From positions 744,001 to 808,000 of the forward strand of contig CAVSJA010000006.1 of assembly GCA_963728145.1 (NCBI GenBank): a DNA stretch of 64,000 nt, read 5' to 3'. Below, piece after piece: positions 26,801-35,369 of this stretch. The stretch comes from CAVSJA01 sp963728145. Lineage in GTDB: Bacteria; Bacteroidota; Bacteroidia; Chitinophagales; Chitinophagaceae. The translations under genes and the position numbers were made by a program. The notes beneath the pieces are model-generated. The model was given only the letters and a program-made list of their open reading frames with translations. It did no database searches and had not been told where the DNA came from. Every line of letters begins with the position of its first letter. The stretch's first letter is position 1.

Positions 26801-29230
26801 AGCATTGGGGTCAGCGATATTATATGAAGCCGGTCCGTTGATCTTGGTCCAGCTATAAGTAGCAATGCTACCATCCGGATCGCTTGATCCCGTACCATTC
26901 AACGTAGTATTATTCAATGGAAGCATAAACAGAATATCTGCACCCGCAAAAGCAACCGGAGGTTGATTTGGTGGCGGTGCACCGGTGTTAACTGTTACAA
27001 TGACTGTATCGGAATCACTCAAGCCTCCATTGTCCGTTACATCCAAACGAAATGCATATGTTCCCTGCACCAGGTTAGTTAGTGCAGTTGATGCGGCATT
27101 CGCGTTAGCGATTGTGTAAGTTGCCGGTCCACTCAACCAGGTCCAGCTATAAGAAGCGAGGGTACCATCAGGATCACTTGATCCGCTTCCGTTGAGTGTT
27201 GTATTGTTTGTTGGCAAGGTAACGGTGATATCCGCTCCTGCATAGGCGTTTGGCGCCTGGTTTGGCGGCGGCGCTCCTGCATTCACCGTAACAATTACCG
27301 TATCATCATCTGTTGCTCCACCATTATCGGTTACGAGTAGACGGAATGCATAAATACCTTGTACAAGATTAGAAACAGCAGTTGAAGCTGCATTCGAATT
27401 AGCAAGCGTATATGATGCAGGTCCGCTAACCAATGACCAACTGTAAGAACTGATCGTTCCATCCGGATCACTGGATCCGCTACCATTTAATGTAGTGCTA
27501 TTGGTTGGGAGTGTTAGTGTAATATCTGTTCCAGCATTGGATGTTGGTGCCTGGTTTGCCGGGGGTGGTCCTCCGTTCAACACATTCACCTGCACGGTAT
27601 CAGTTGTCGGAATCCACATATTATCCCAAACGGTGAGCTGGAACCTGTAAGTACCCGGAATTAATGATGCTGTTTGTGTCGTTGATGCAGCCGGCGTTAC
27701 GATTGCTGCTGGCGCCGGACCACTGATCTGTGTCCATAACCATTGGCTGATCGGACCATCCGGATCTGTTGATCCCGTTCCATTCAGCGTAGTGATTGCA
27801 ACCGGAAAGTTAATATTGATATCTGGTCCGGCATTCGCCACACCCAATGCGTTTACAAAAAGACGCATGGTATCATCATCACTATATCCATTGTTATCGT
27901 TTACTTGTAATCGGAAATAATACTGGCCAGATACAAGACCAGTCACAGTAGCAACAGCTAAATTCGGATTCACAAATGTCGCATTCGGGCCCGAGACCTT
28001 ACTCCAGCTGTAACTTACGATTGTACCATCCGGGTCAGTTGAAGTAGTACCGTCGAGATTGAAACTGTTGGTCGGCAGGTTAATAAGTGCAAAGCCACCA
28101 GCACGCGCTGTTGGAGAGCCAACCGGCATGATCACATTTACTACAACTGTATCCTTGTCCCAGGCAGCGCGGTTATCCGCTACCGTGAGTTCGTATGCAT
28201 AAGTTCCTGCCCAGGTAAGACCAGTGACAGTCGTGGTAGCAGCGCCGGGATTCGTGATCGTTCCTGCATTTGGTCCGGAAATTTTTCTCCACACATAACG
28301 GACGAGATTTCCATCAGGGTCACTGGATGCAGCACCATTTAGATTCACAGTTCCTACAGTATGTTGAACAGTGATATCAGATCCGGCGTTTGCATTGGGA
28401 AGAACGTTTACGGGAAGACTCTTATCCTGTCCAAGGAACCATTCATAAAGATGAGGATTATGCCAATCGTAAATTGTATCATATGACCGGTCCCAGATAT
28501 AGTGGTTTCCGTTTGGATACAGAGTCATGATCGGTTTAACAGCAGGATTATAACTATTGATTCCATTGATTGCGTTAACCGTACATGAAACTCCAACCAC
28601 TCCATCATCAACAGCATGAAATGCCCATACGGGAAGATTGGCATTGGCCAGGTTAGCAGCACTATTAACTGAACAGGTTCCACATACTGGAGCGATCGCT
28701 GCAAATTTTCTTGCATTGGCCAGGGAACTTGATGCATACCACCATGTTCCTCCTCCGCCGAGGCTCAACCCGGTAAGAAATATCCGGTTCGTGTCAACAC
28801 GCATATTTGTTTTGGCATAGTTCAACATTTCGTCAACGTAGAAATTCTGCCAGTTACTATATCCAGTACTTAATTGGGGAGACAGTACAAGGAATGTTTC
28901 CCATTTTCCATTCCAAAAGAAACGCATGGGAACTCCTGTAGTTGCAGCCGCGAACTTTGGAGGACCAGCGCCTAACAACATACTTAATTGGGTTGTACCA
29001 TTACCTCTTTCCCCAATTCCATGAAGAAAGATGATCAATGGATACTTAGTGGTTGGATTCGCGCTATAGTCAACTGGTTTGTATTCCCAGAATCCTATAA
29101 ATGTACCATTGGCAGCAATAAGGTTTCTGGCCACTTGCTGTGCATAAGTACTATTACCGCTATGTAATAGGAAAAGAAATAGGATAGATAAAAACACAAC
29201 CTTCCTAAACAGATAGGTAGAGTTTTTCAT
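23807..29230 (-). CDS. Giant secreted alpha/beta hydrolase with 15 PKD-like repeats and T9SS tail
   Basis: 1807 residues. A signal peptide (ending near TYAQQ) precedes a hydrolase domain (about 32-280) with IIFLHGIGERGNGTTQL, nucleophile in GLSLGGGG (about 150), Asp in VDDGVVG and His in GNHYIWDRSYD. Fifteen PKD/K319-like repeats of about 90-95 residues fill most of the rest, each with a DPDG-type turn, a SGPA-type strand and a TVTVN-type end; many are joined by PPPNQ linkers. The protein ends in a type A sorting domain (VYPNPASGILNVRC to MLSKFIKR). It is expected at the cell surface or outside, with the repeats as a stalk or glycan-binding array. The substrate is unknown; the fold suggests an ester or peptide bond. 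Confidence 0.8.
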   Translation of the reverse strand: MKNSTYLFRKVVFLSILFLFLLHSGNSTYAQQVARNLIAANGTFIGFWEYKPVDYSANPTTKYPLIIFLHGIGERGNGTTQLSMLLGAGPPKFAAATTGVPMRFFWNGKWETFLVLSPQLSTGYSNWQNFYVDEMLNYAKTNMRVDTNRIFLTGLSLGGGGTWWYASSSLANARKFAAIAPVCGTCSVNSAANLANANLPVWAFHAVDDGVVGVSCTVNAINGINSYNPAVKPIMTLYPNGNHYIWDRSYDTIYDWHNPHLYEWFLGQDKSLPVNVLPNANAGSDITVQHTVGTVNLNGAASSDPDGNLVRYVWRKISGPNAGTITNPGAATTTVTGLTWAGTYAYELTVADNRAAWDKDTVVVNVIMPVGSPTARAGGFALINLPTNSFNLDGTTSTDPDGTIVSYSWSKVSGPNATFVNPNLAVATVTGLVSGQYYFRLQVNDNNGYSDDDTMRLFVNALGVANAGPDININFPVAITTLNGTGSTDPDGPISQWLWTQISGPAPAAIVTPAASTTQTASLIPGTYRFQLTVWDNMWIPTTDTVQVNVLNGGPPPANQAPTSNAGTDITLTLPTNSTTLNGSGSSDPDGTISSYSWSLVSGPASYTLANSNAASTAVSNLVQGIYAFRLLVTDNGGATDDDTVIVTVNAGAPPPNQAPNAYAGADITVTLPTNNTTLNGSGSSDPDGTLASYSWTWLSGPATYTIANANAASTALTNLVQGTYAFRLDVTDNGGLSDSDTVIVTVNTGAPPPNQPPVAFAGADILFMLPLNNTTLNGTGSSDPDGSIATYSWTKINGPASYNIADPNAASTALTNLTGGTYRFRLEVTDNNGATDDDTVVVTVNNPAIANAGADITIALPTNSTILNGTASSDPDGALKDYLWTKISGPASFNILNPNTATTNLSNLVQGTYRFRLTVWDNLWVPAADTITVLVNAAPPPPNIPPTANAGTDITITLPTNNTNLNGSASTDIDGTIGSYVWTMVIGPAQFTIANPAAASTALMNLVQGTYSFRLQVTDNGGLSDDDTVNVTVNAAPPPPSIAPVANAGADINITLPVDYTALDGSASSDADGTIITYTWAKISGPSQFTIVNPGVATTNITNLAQGTYSFRLLVTDNSGATDDDTVIVTVTGAAPPPNQPPVAFAGSDLTITLPTNSATLNGNGSGDPDGTISSYSWTKISGPATYTITTPGAASTTVTGLVQGVYGFRLLVTDNSGATDDDTMVITVNAAPPPPNQAPNAYAGADATITLPTNSTSLNGSGSSDPDGTISSYSWTKISGPASFAIADAAAASTTVSNLAQGSYSFRLVVTDNNGATDDDTMVITVNTGAPPPNQPPVAFAGVDINLTLPTNVTTLNGSGSSDPDGIINSYSWTRISGPAQYTIANAFAASTALSNLVQGTYSFSLIVTDNNGATDTDTVIVTVNAAVPPPNQAPVCYAGGDMIMTLPTSSTTLNGTGSNDPDGTISSYSWTKISGPAQFTIADPAAATTALIGLAQGTYSFSLVVTDNLGATDADTVVVIVNPAPPPPNAAPIANAGVDFISNITTAVVALSGSASYDPDGSIVAYNWVKISGPGTITIVNSTTPTPNVVGMQVGEYIFELTVTDDKGASSSDQVKVTVISGGNHAPIANAGRDTTIAVPASSAILNGIRSGDTDGFIVSYIWKQLQGPSFAFIDHRFSMTTRVDQLVSGDYIFELSVMDNLGATDTDTVMVSVVSNFRTLDNMSVYPNPASGILNVRCVTDTLGVATANIYDINGRFVKSKVFTKSQTSADIPISVVDLKAGVYIIEVVINNKKKMLSKFIKR
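24080..28402 (-). repeat. Array of 15 PKD-coding repeats
   Basis: Each unit is about 280-295 bp. The central units are most alike. Their first motifs recur in an order (APNAYAGAD, PPVAFAG...) found at units 5-6 and again at 10-12, so blocks of more than one unit appear to have been copied together. Confidence 0.8.
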
Positions 29231-29545
29231 AAAGTTGGATTTTCGGATTTAGGATTTATTGCTTTCGCAATACGGTTTATTGTCAGCTCATTGACGTACA
29301 AAAACCTAACCAAAAAACGCCCATTAACAGACTTTCTGTGCATCAGAACCCCGGTTTTTTTTAGAAAGTTGAATAGCAATATGTTCTCGGAGGGAAAACC
29401 ATCCACACACATGGTATTTTCCCGACAGGTAAAGTAGTACGTTTAGCAAAATAATTACCAAACTCAATTTAATGTGCAGAAAGTGCAAAAAATGTGGACA
29501 ACTTGAAAAATTATCGCATTTCTACTATGCGTATTCGAAGATTTA
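29231..29545. other. Intergenic stretch upstream of the giant hydrolase
   Basis: 315 bp without a supported gene. An imperfect hairpin lies near 29394-29425 (GGGAAAACCAT facing ATGGTATTTTCCC). The leader and promoter of the giant hydrolase should be here; no clear promoter was recognised. Confidence 0.4.
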
Positions 29546-30748
29546 CTAACTCTCCTGTGTAAAGGATTTTGGAGTATGGAGAAATTCTTTCCTACTTACT
29601 TTCATTTTGAATAGTGCCTTTACCATCAGGAACATTAAGACAGGAATTTGAAGCACTGCTAAAACTGTTTTTCTGGAATAAAATTTCCCCGGAATTGAAA
29701 TAAAGAAGACCGATAAATAAAGGATAAAAAGCCCAATCCAATACCATAAGGGAGGTGCTATAAAGGATAGCTTCAACAAATATTGAATCAAGAAAAGAAC
29801 GAACACCACAAAGAAACTGAACAGAAATAAGAGTCGCGATGGGATAAGGTTGATGAATAGTTTATTCCAGTATTCTTTTGTCTTCGGAATAAGACCTTGC
29901 TTTTTGTCGAAGAACAGCCGAAGGTGAATGATCTGCGATTCCTGCCAGCGCGTCCTTTGTCTTTCATATACAGCCTTATTTGATACCTTTTCATCCAACA
30001 CCCATGCATTTTCAATGAATTCAATATTGATATCAGCCTTCATGATTTCAAAATCAACTTCCCTGTCGCAGGCAGGATTCCCCAGGATCCCGGGTTTGTT
30101 ATAGATCTCTTTCAGTTTTTTGAATTCAAATGCCATTCCTGAGCCAATCGTATTCGATGAAAAGCCCAGTGCACGCTGACCTCTTCGAAACAGGTGATTG
30201 TTGATCTCTTCGCTCAAACCATCGAGTATGGCCACTGTACTGTTGGTATTCTTAGCTGTTCGATGTGTTTGTACAGCGCGGAAACCTTTTTGAAATGCAT
30301 CATTAACCTGTTCCAGGCAACCCGGTAACATAACATTATCCGAATCCAGTATGATCGCAATATCATATGCTGATTCGGGTATTGAATTCAATAAGGCATT
30401 TAAAGAGCGTGCTTTCGAACTCAATTCAAATTTTACTTCTTTTACATTGACTGGTATTTCCCGGAGTTGTTGAATGGTTTCAGGCTTTAATTGATCCGCG
30501 GCCACAAAAACATCAAAATCACCTGTCGGATAATCATGTTCCTTTGCCTTTCTTGCAGAGTTGATAACGATATTATCTTCCTTATAGCTCGGCATCAATA
30601 TCGCAATTTTCTTCCTGGACGGATTGACTGAATATTTTTTCGGAGAATAAAATCGCCCGGCAAGCGCTAAAACAAAAAGGTAAAGCACGTTAATAGCCAG
30701 GTAGACAAATATGATGATGAAAATAATATTGAATATAGTTTGTAGCAT
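29546..30748 (-). CDS. Membrane-bound family 2 glycosyltransferase
   Basis: 400 residues: one N-terminal transmembrane helix (about 5-30), a GT-A domain and three C-terminal helices (about 300-380). Motifs: IAILMPSYKED at the domain start, ILDSDN as the DxD metal site, and RQRTRW matching the [QR]xxRW motif of processive GT2 enzymes such as cellulose and hyaluronan synthases. It probably builds or extends an exopolysaccharide chain at the inner membrane. It is in line with two other minus-strand sugar genes (30827, 31806), but a GTTGACAGG-type repeat separates it from the gene before it. Confidence 0.8.
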   Translation of the reverse strand: MLQTIFNIIFIIIFVYLAINVLYLFVLALAGRFYSPKKYSVNPSRKKIAILMPSYKEDNIVINSARKAKEHDYPTGDFDVFVAADQLKPETIQQLREIPVNVKEVKFELSSKARSLNALLNSIPESAYDIAIILDSDNVMLPGCLEQVNDAFQKGFRAVQTHRTAKNTNSTVAILDGLSEEINNHLFRRGQRALGFSSNTIGSGMAFEFKKLKEIYNKPGILGNPACDREVDFEIMKADINIEFIENAWVLDEKVSNKAVYERQRTRWQESQIIHLRLFFDKKQGLIPKTKEYWNKLFINLIPSRLLFLFSFFVVFVLFLIQYLLKLSFIAPPLWYWIGLFILYLSVFFISIPGKFYSRKTVLAVLQIPVLMFLMVKALFKMKVSRKEFLHTPKSFTQES

Positions 30749-30788
30749 TACGGTTACAACGGTTTTTTTCTTAGCGTATTTTACTTTA

Positions 30789-30825
30789 GGTTGACAGGGT
30801 TGGTAAAGTTGATAAGGTTGATAAG
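30789..30825. repeat. GTTGACAGG-type tandem units (single arm)
   Basis: Four 9-bp units (GTTGACAGG, GTTGGTAAA, GTTGATAAG, GTTGATAAG) stand immediately after the glycosyltransferase stop at 30827. No complementary arm is present, unlike the related repeats elsewhere in the window. Confidence 0.55.
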
Positions 30826-30826
30826 G

Positions 30827-31729
30827 TCACACAGGCGAATAGCTCGACGAATACAAATTCCACAGCGCCCCTTTCATAAAATACCTAAGCTGTACGAATT
30901 GTTTTTTTGCAAGATACGTGATAAACCATCTTGGAAAGGTGAAGAACACGAAGAACAGTGTAAACACGATCTTTTGAAAAAAATTCGCATTGCGCCTGAT
31001 GTATAGAATTCGATTTCTTGTGTGATAATAGATCTTCATTGGATTATTTTTCCCAACGCTCATCGATTCTTTATGAAAGATCTTTGCGGGCGCCGTATAC
31101 CAGATCTTATAGCCTGCATTTTGAATTCTGGCCGACCAGTCCCACTCTTCATAATAAAGAAAAAACTTCTCAGGAAACATGCCAACCTTTTCCACCACTT
31201 CTCTTTTAACCATCATTGCGCAACCATGGGCACCGGCAGTCGGGCCCGACACATTATGTTGTCCCTGGTCCTTTTCCATCATTCCAATGCTGCTTGTTCT
31301 GCCGGTGAACATGTTCATCGGATTGAATCCCGCATATTGGATCACTTCAGGTTGATCATAAAACATGATCTTCGGACAGGCGACACCAATTTGCTCATCC
31401 AGTGCGAATGGTTTTAATAATTCATCCAATAGGGTGGGAGTAACTTCAGTATCATTATTTACAATGAAGAAAAAATCTCCTTTACCCTGGCGCATACCCC
31501 AGTTGTTTCCTTTTGCAAAACCAAGATTTTCTTTACTAAGCAATAAACGCGTATTGGGATAATTGCCGGAAAGGATCTTCGAAGAAGGATCAATTGCCGA
31601 AGCCATGTCGCAGACGAGGATCTCAAAATTCTTATACTGCAGGTTCCGGCATGATTCCAGGAACTGGCAGGTGATATCAGTCTGGTTATAGTTCAGGGTA
31701 ATGATGGAAATAAAGGGATGCTCCTTCAA
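30827..31729 (-). CDS. Family 2 glycosyltransferase (rhamnosyltransferase-like)
   Basis: 300 residues. ISIITLNYNQTD begins the GT-A fold; ENLGFAKGNNWGMR is the usual nucleotide-sugar loop; VNNDTEV is the metal-binding motif; and LYYEEWDWSARI carries the catalytic acidic residues. These are typical of soluble, membrane-associated GT2 enzymes of the WbbL/rhamnosyltransferase kind. The C-terminus has a hydrophobic segment (IVFTLFFVFFTFPRW). It would add one sugar to the repeat unit of a surface polysaccharide. It starts just downstream of a terminator, so it may have its own promoter. Confidence 0.8.
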   Translation of the reverse strand: MKEHPFISIITLNYNQTDITCQFLESCRNLQYKNFEILVCDMASAIDPSSKILSGNYPNTRLLLSKENLGFAKGNNWGMRQGKGDFFFIVNNDTEVTPTLLDELLKPFALDEQIGVACPKIMFYDQPEVIQYAGFNPMNMFTGRTSSIGMMEKDQGQHNVSGPTAGAHGCAMMVKREVVEKVGMFPEKFFLYYEEWDWSARIQNAGYKIWYTAPAKIFHKESMSVGKNNPMKIYYHTRNRILYIRRNANFFQKIVFTLFFVFFTFPRWFITYLAKKQFVQLRYFMKGALWNLYSSSYSPV

Positions 31730-31759
31730 GGCCGTCTTTCTTTTATGGCAGTAAGGTAA

Positions 31760-31791
31760 TAAAAAAGCGGCCAGCGATAAGGCCGGCCGCT
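31760..31791 (-). terminator. Intrinsic terminator after the sugar transferase
   Basis: AGCGGCC (31766-31772) pairs with GGCCGCT (31785-31791); on the minus strand a T-run (31760-31766) follows. It lies 15 bp after the stop of the sugar transferase gene. Confidence 0.75.
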
Positions 31792-31805
31792 ATGGTGTAA
31801 ATGAA

Positions 31806-32972
31806 TTAAGCGTTCGTTTTTTGAATCAGTGCCGAGGGCGTGTTGGCCATGATCCAGAGGTCGTACATGAAATTATACTTGTCAGCATAATCTATATCCA
31901 ATGAAATTCTTTCTTCTGCTGAAAGATCTTCCTTGCCTCTTTTCTTGATTTGCCACAATCCTGTGATACCGGCAGGCGCCATAAAACGCTTTGCCCAAAG
32001 ATCTGTGGTGAGTGTCGATGCTTCGTATAATGGTAAAGGTCTGTTTCCAACCAACGACATATCACCTTTCAACACATTCACGAATTGGGGAATTTCATCG
32101 AGGCTTGTTTTCCTCAGGAATGAACCAATCTTCGTAATGCGTGGATCATTGTTGATCTTGAAGAATACAGGTCCCTCCGTTGCTTGAGAATCGCTGTATT
32201 GATTGAGGTGAGAAAAATCCTGGCGCAGCACATCAGCATCCTTCCGCATTGTCCTGAATTTATAGAAATCAAAAATCCGGTAACCGCGACCAGCCCGTTT
32301 CGCAACATAGAACACAGGACCACGTGATTCCAGTTTTATCGCAAGGGCAATAAAGAGGAACAACGGGGTTAAAACTAATAGCACGAGTGATGAAATCGTA
32401 ACATCAAATGATCTCTTGATCATTGAATGCGTACCATCCAGGTGATGTGGAGATGTTTCAATCCCTCTTCTTAATGTATCAGTGTATGAAAGTTTCTTGA
32501 TCTTGCCGAGGAATTTCACTTTATCTGTCAACTCGGGTTTGCCATAATTACGAAGTGAAATGATCTCATCAATGAAATTGCACCTTTTGAATTTAGAAAG
32601 ATCACACTTATCGGCGTTCGAACTATCGATGATAAAAGGAACGACTAGTAATATCTTATGGTAGCAAAGAAATTGATGAAATTCTGCGAGGTCTTTAACC
32701 TCAAAACTGCATTCGGCAATTATAATGTCGGGGACTGTATCCGTTTTTTCCAGCAAACGTTTGATGATATATTTGGCATTTTCAAGGTTCTCTGCCACAT
32801 ATCCGTTCTCAAACGATCTAACAAGATTATCGATGCTGGAAATGTTCTTTCCTATGTAGAAAAATTCAAAAGCTTTCTTGTCAACAGCGGGCGCGGGGCT
32901 GCTGGTGGTTATAGTAAAGTGCCGGTATGTCTTCCTCGTCGTCTTCTCTTCTGGTAAAATTGCAAGTTCCAT
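31806..32972 (-). CDS. Polyprenyl glycosylphosphotransferase with degenerate receiver-like N-terminus
   Basis: 388 residues. The C-terminal half (about 180-385) is a bacterial sugar transferase: HSMIKRSFDVTISS, one transmembrane hairpin, KFRTMRKDAD, RKTSLDEIPQFVNVLKGDMS, GNRP and a GITGLWQ motif. It transfers a sugar phosphate from a nucleotide sugar to undecaprenyl phosphate, the first step of exopolysaccharide repeat synthesis. The usual four N-terminal transmembrane helices are missing. Instead residues about 35-150 look like a response-regulator fold; the strand that normally carries the phosphorylated Asp reads PDIIIAECSF, with Glu at that place. The neighbour upstream is a true receiver protein 29 bp away, so the two are probably cotranscribed. 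Confidence 0.85.
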   Translation of the reverse strand: MELAILPEEKTTRKTYRHFTITTSSPAPAVDKKAFEFFYIGKNISSIDNLVRSFENGYVAENLENAKYIIKRLLEKTDTVPDIIIAECSFEVKDLAEFHQFLCYHKILLVVPFIIDSSNADKCDLSKFKRCNFIDEIISLRNYGKPELTDKVKFLGKIKKLSYTDTLRRGIETSPHHLDGTHSMIKRSFDVTISSLVLLVLTPLFLFIALAIKLESRGPVFYVAKRAGRGYRIFDFYKFRTMRKDADVLRQDFSHLNQYSDSQATEGPVFFKINNDPRITKIGSFLRKTSLDEIPQFVNVLKGDMSLVGNRPLPLYEASTLTTDLWAKRFMAPAGITGLWQIKKRGKEDLSAEERISLDIDYADKYNFMYDLWIMANTPSALIQKTNA

Positions 32973-33001
32973 AAAGTAGGTTTTTGGTTAACGCATTTTC
33001 A

Positions 33002-33391
33002 TTAGTACGAGTTAACTCGCATGGGCGCGAGGGTCATATTTTTCACTTTTGCCAAAAGCTCCACGGGATTAAAAGGCTTGGTGAAAAAAGAATCAATTCC
33101 CATTGCCATGCATTTCGCTGCAGTTTCTTCTTTACCAAGTGAAGAAAGAACAATAACGGGTATATCGCCATAAAGACCACTGCTGGTCAATTGTTCGATG
33201 AGTTCCCAATTCTCCATATCTGGTAATTGGGCATCTACGACAATAAGGTCCGGAAGGTTTCTTTTCGATAACCAATACATTGCGGAACAACCATCAGGTG
33301 CAGTTACCACCTGAAACTCTTTTCCTAATACGGTTTGTAGCAAAAAGCGTATTGCTTTGCTGTCATCAATTGCGAGAATTTGACGTTTCAT
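33002..33391 (-). CDS. Single-domain response regulator
   Basis: 129 residues from the ATG at 33391 (an earlier frame start at 33418 adds only a polar stretch). The receiver domain is complete: acidic pair in AIDDSKA, phosphoacceptor Asp in IVVDAQLPD, Ser/Thr in IVLSSLG and Lys in FTKPFNP. There is no output domain. It lies directly before the sugar transferase gene in the same direction, so it may control exopolysaccharide synthesis by protein contact. No histidine kinase is in the window. Confidence 0.85.
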   Translation of the reverse strand: MKRQILAIDDSKAIRFLLQTVLGKEFQVVTAPDGCSAMYWLSKRNLPDLIVVDAQLPDMENWELIEQLTSSGLYGDIPVIVLSSLGKEETAAKCMAMGIDSFFTKPFNPVELLAKVKNMTLAPMRVNSY

Positions 33392-33802
33392 GGGCAGAAA
33401 TGTATTTTTCTTGTTCAATAAACAATTCGCAATTTTTCAACAGGCTTGATGATGGACTATTTAGCGGCTTCGTCTAGGATCAGGGACACTATCGGTAAAA
33501 TAACAATTTGCCTTACATCGGTTTTGTATGGCTTTCGCAATGGCTAGTGGATTACTGATGCGGTGTTGATCAGGTTAGAAGGAATTTCTAAGGATTCGTG
33601 GTATTCAGTTATAAGCTAATCTATCAGAATGTCCTTAACGCAGTGTCTAATCAGAGGAATTGAATCGGGGGATTTCGGATATTTTAAAAGCTGGGTAAAA
33701 ATAGTATTAAAATTCAATAAACCAAAAGCCAGCCAATTATATTTTTACAACTTTCCGAAGTTCGCACAACGATACTTACCACACAATACCACTTTGGTGG
33801 TA
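33392..33802. other. Intergenic stretch with a hairpin at the glycosyltransferase end
   Basis: About 410 bp without a supported gene. AATACCAC (33785-33792) pairs perfectly with GTGGTATT (33797-33804), overlapping the stop codon of the next gene; no T-run follows on the minus strand. The promoter of the response regulator should lie in the left part. Confidence 0.45.
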
Positions 33803-35008
33803 TTAAGCCAATTTCTGCCTCGCTGCTTTGTCCCAGACTACCGTTTGTTTTTTTCGGATATACCTTCCAAATCCAATGAACACTGCCACGTTCATAAACA
33901 GAAAATAGAATGGGATATAAAAGATCTTAACCCGCATTTCTTTAGTCGCAAATATCCATCCTGCAATTGCCATACCATAGAAGATCGCTTGCAGAAACAA
34001 CACAATTTGGTAAAATAAATTCCCTTCCATTAATACGATGAGGAAATTTGAAACAAATAATGTCACCAATGCGATGGGACATAGGGTCCACCTGAGTATC
34101 CGATGTGATATGAATTGAAATGAGACTATGGGGTATTTAAAAACATTGAATAGGTCTTTTAATAAGACCATTGCCTGGAAAGCACCCGCACAGATCCGGA
34201 CCTTTCTTTTCATTTCTTCCCTTATTGATGCCGACGCAGTTTCCATGGCATAAGCATTTGGCTCATAACGAACTACGTATCCCTTCCTGCAGATCGAAAG
34301 GGACTGTACAAAGTCCTCAATAATAGTCCCTTCAGGCACCTGTTCGATCAGGTCTTTTCTTACAGAAAACAATTCCCCCGCGGCTCCCACTGTAGTATAA
34401 AAATCGGAGTCCAGCTTCTTAAGGAAGGATTCGTATTTCCAGTAAAGACCCTCCCCAGAGGCGGCAACGGAATCATCGCCGGTTTGAAAAATCTTTTTTT
34501 CACCGGCAACCCCACCTACCCGCGGTTCGATATAATGCTTGACAATCTCCTTGGCACAATTCTTATTTAAAAAAGTATTGGCATCGCAAAAAAGGATGAT
34601 TGAAGATTTGACAAGTGGAAGGATTCGGTTGATGGCCGCAACCTTTCCTTTTCGTTCTGGTTGATGGTATAAAATAATACCCGGGAACTGACTAATGATC
34701 TCAGCTGTTTTATCGGTTGATCCGTCGGTAACAAAAATGATCTCGAGCTTTTCCCGTGGATAATCCAGGGCCAGGGTATTTTCAATTTTCTGCGAAACGT
34801 ACTCTTCCTCGTTATATGCGGCAATGACGATGGCCAGTTGAGGAAGATCCTTGCCGGGCGCAGGTTCCAACTTATTCTTTTGAAAAACTCTTTTTAGGGA
34901 AACCAGTAAGATCATCAGCAACCCGTAACCGATATAGCTATAAAAAACGATGAACAGGCTGACCCAGAAAATGATTTTGAATATATAGATTAAACTAAGT
35001 AACGTCAT
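33803..35008 (-). CDS. Membrane-bound family 2 glycosyltransferase
   Basis: 401 residues: a transmembrane helix at about 8-38, a GT-A domain and three helices near the end. IVIAAYNEEEYV starts the catalytic fold; FVTDGSTD and LFCDANTF are the nucleotide and metal sites; EDFVQSLSICRKGY holds the catalytic acid. The expected QxxRW motif reads RKVRICAG, so the Trp is missing. It is similar in layout to icaA/NodC-like enzymes. It is probably part of the exopolysaccharide gene set on this side. Confidence 0.8.
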   Translation of the reverse strand: MTLLSLIYIFKIIFWVSLFIVFYSYIGYGLLMILLVSLKRVFQKNKLEPAPGKDLPQLAIVIAAYNEEEYVSQKIENTLALDYPREKLEIIFVTDGSTDKTAEIISQFPGIILYHQPERKGKVAAINRILPLVKSSIILFCDANTFLNKNCAKEIVKHYIEPRVGGVAGEKKIFQTGDDSVAASGEGLYWKYESFLKKLDSDFYTTVGAAGELFSVRKDLIEQVPEGTIIEDFVQSLSICRKGYVVRYEPNAYAMETASASIREEMKRKVRICAGAFQAMVLLKDLFNVFKYPIVSFQFISHRILRWTLCPIALVTLFVSNFLIVLMEGNLFYQIVLFLQAIFYGMAIAGWIFATKEMRVKIFYIPFYFLFMNVAVFIGFGRYIRKKQTVVWDKAARQKLA

Positions 35009-35369
35009 TGTATTCTTAAAAATGGATTAGCTCGATCGCAGAGGTATTTTAATTTGTAAAGAAAGAGAAACAAGTCCGAATCAACATGAAAATAGGTGTG
35101 GGTCTATTACCACAAAAGGGTATAAAACTAAATGTTCGTTTTATTTTAATTTTTGGAAAATAATACTATTTTTGACCCACCTTGCCACATTCCCTCCAAC
35201 TATTCCTTGGAATGCCTCTGTGATTACCTCATTATTCTGCGAGAAAACCAATTGTGCAACACCTCCAATATACCTCTCTAATTCTATTAAGCAGCCAACG
35301 GAATATCCTGATTTAAAACCGATAATTAGGCTCAAGTAGTCTTAACGTACATTAATTATTGGTTATTTT
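35009..35369. other. Divergent intergenic region before the 2408-residue hydrolase
   Basis: 361 bp between divergent genes; it must hold promoters for both. TATTTTTG at 35167-35174 fits the Bacteroidota -7 motif TAnnTTTG, but the only TTG nearby is 11 bp upstream, too close for a standard -33 box, and the leader would be nearly 200 nt. An open frame on the minus strand at 35141-35335 has no recognisable protein character. Confidence 0.35.

Noticed and set aside
24080..28402. Regularly spaced repeats that could suggest a CRISPR array or satellite
   Set aside because: Units are about 285 bp, in one frame and code for PKD domains within a single gene.
29394..29425. Imperfect hairpin upstream of the giant hydrolase as a riboswitch
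   Set aside because: A single imperfect stem with no recognisable conserved core.
35141..35335. 64-codon minus-strand frame in the divergent intergenic region
   Set aside because: No recognisable motif, no signal or membrane segment and no operon context; likely chance.
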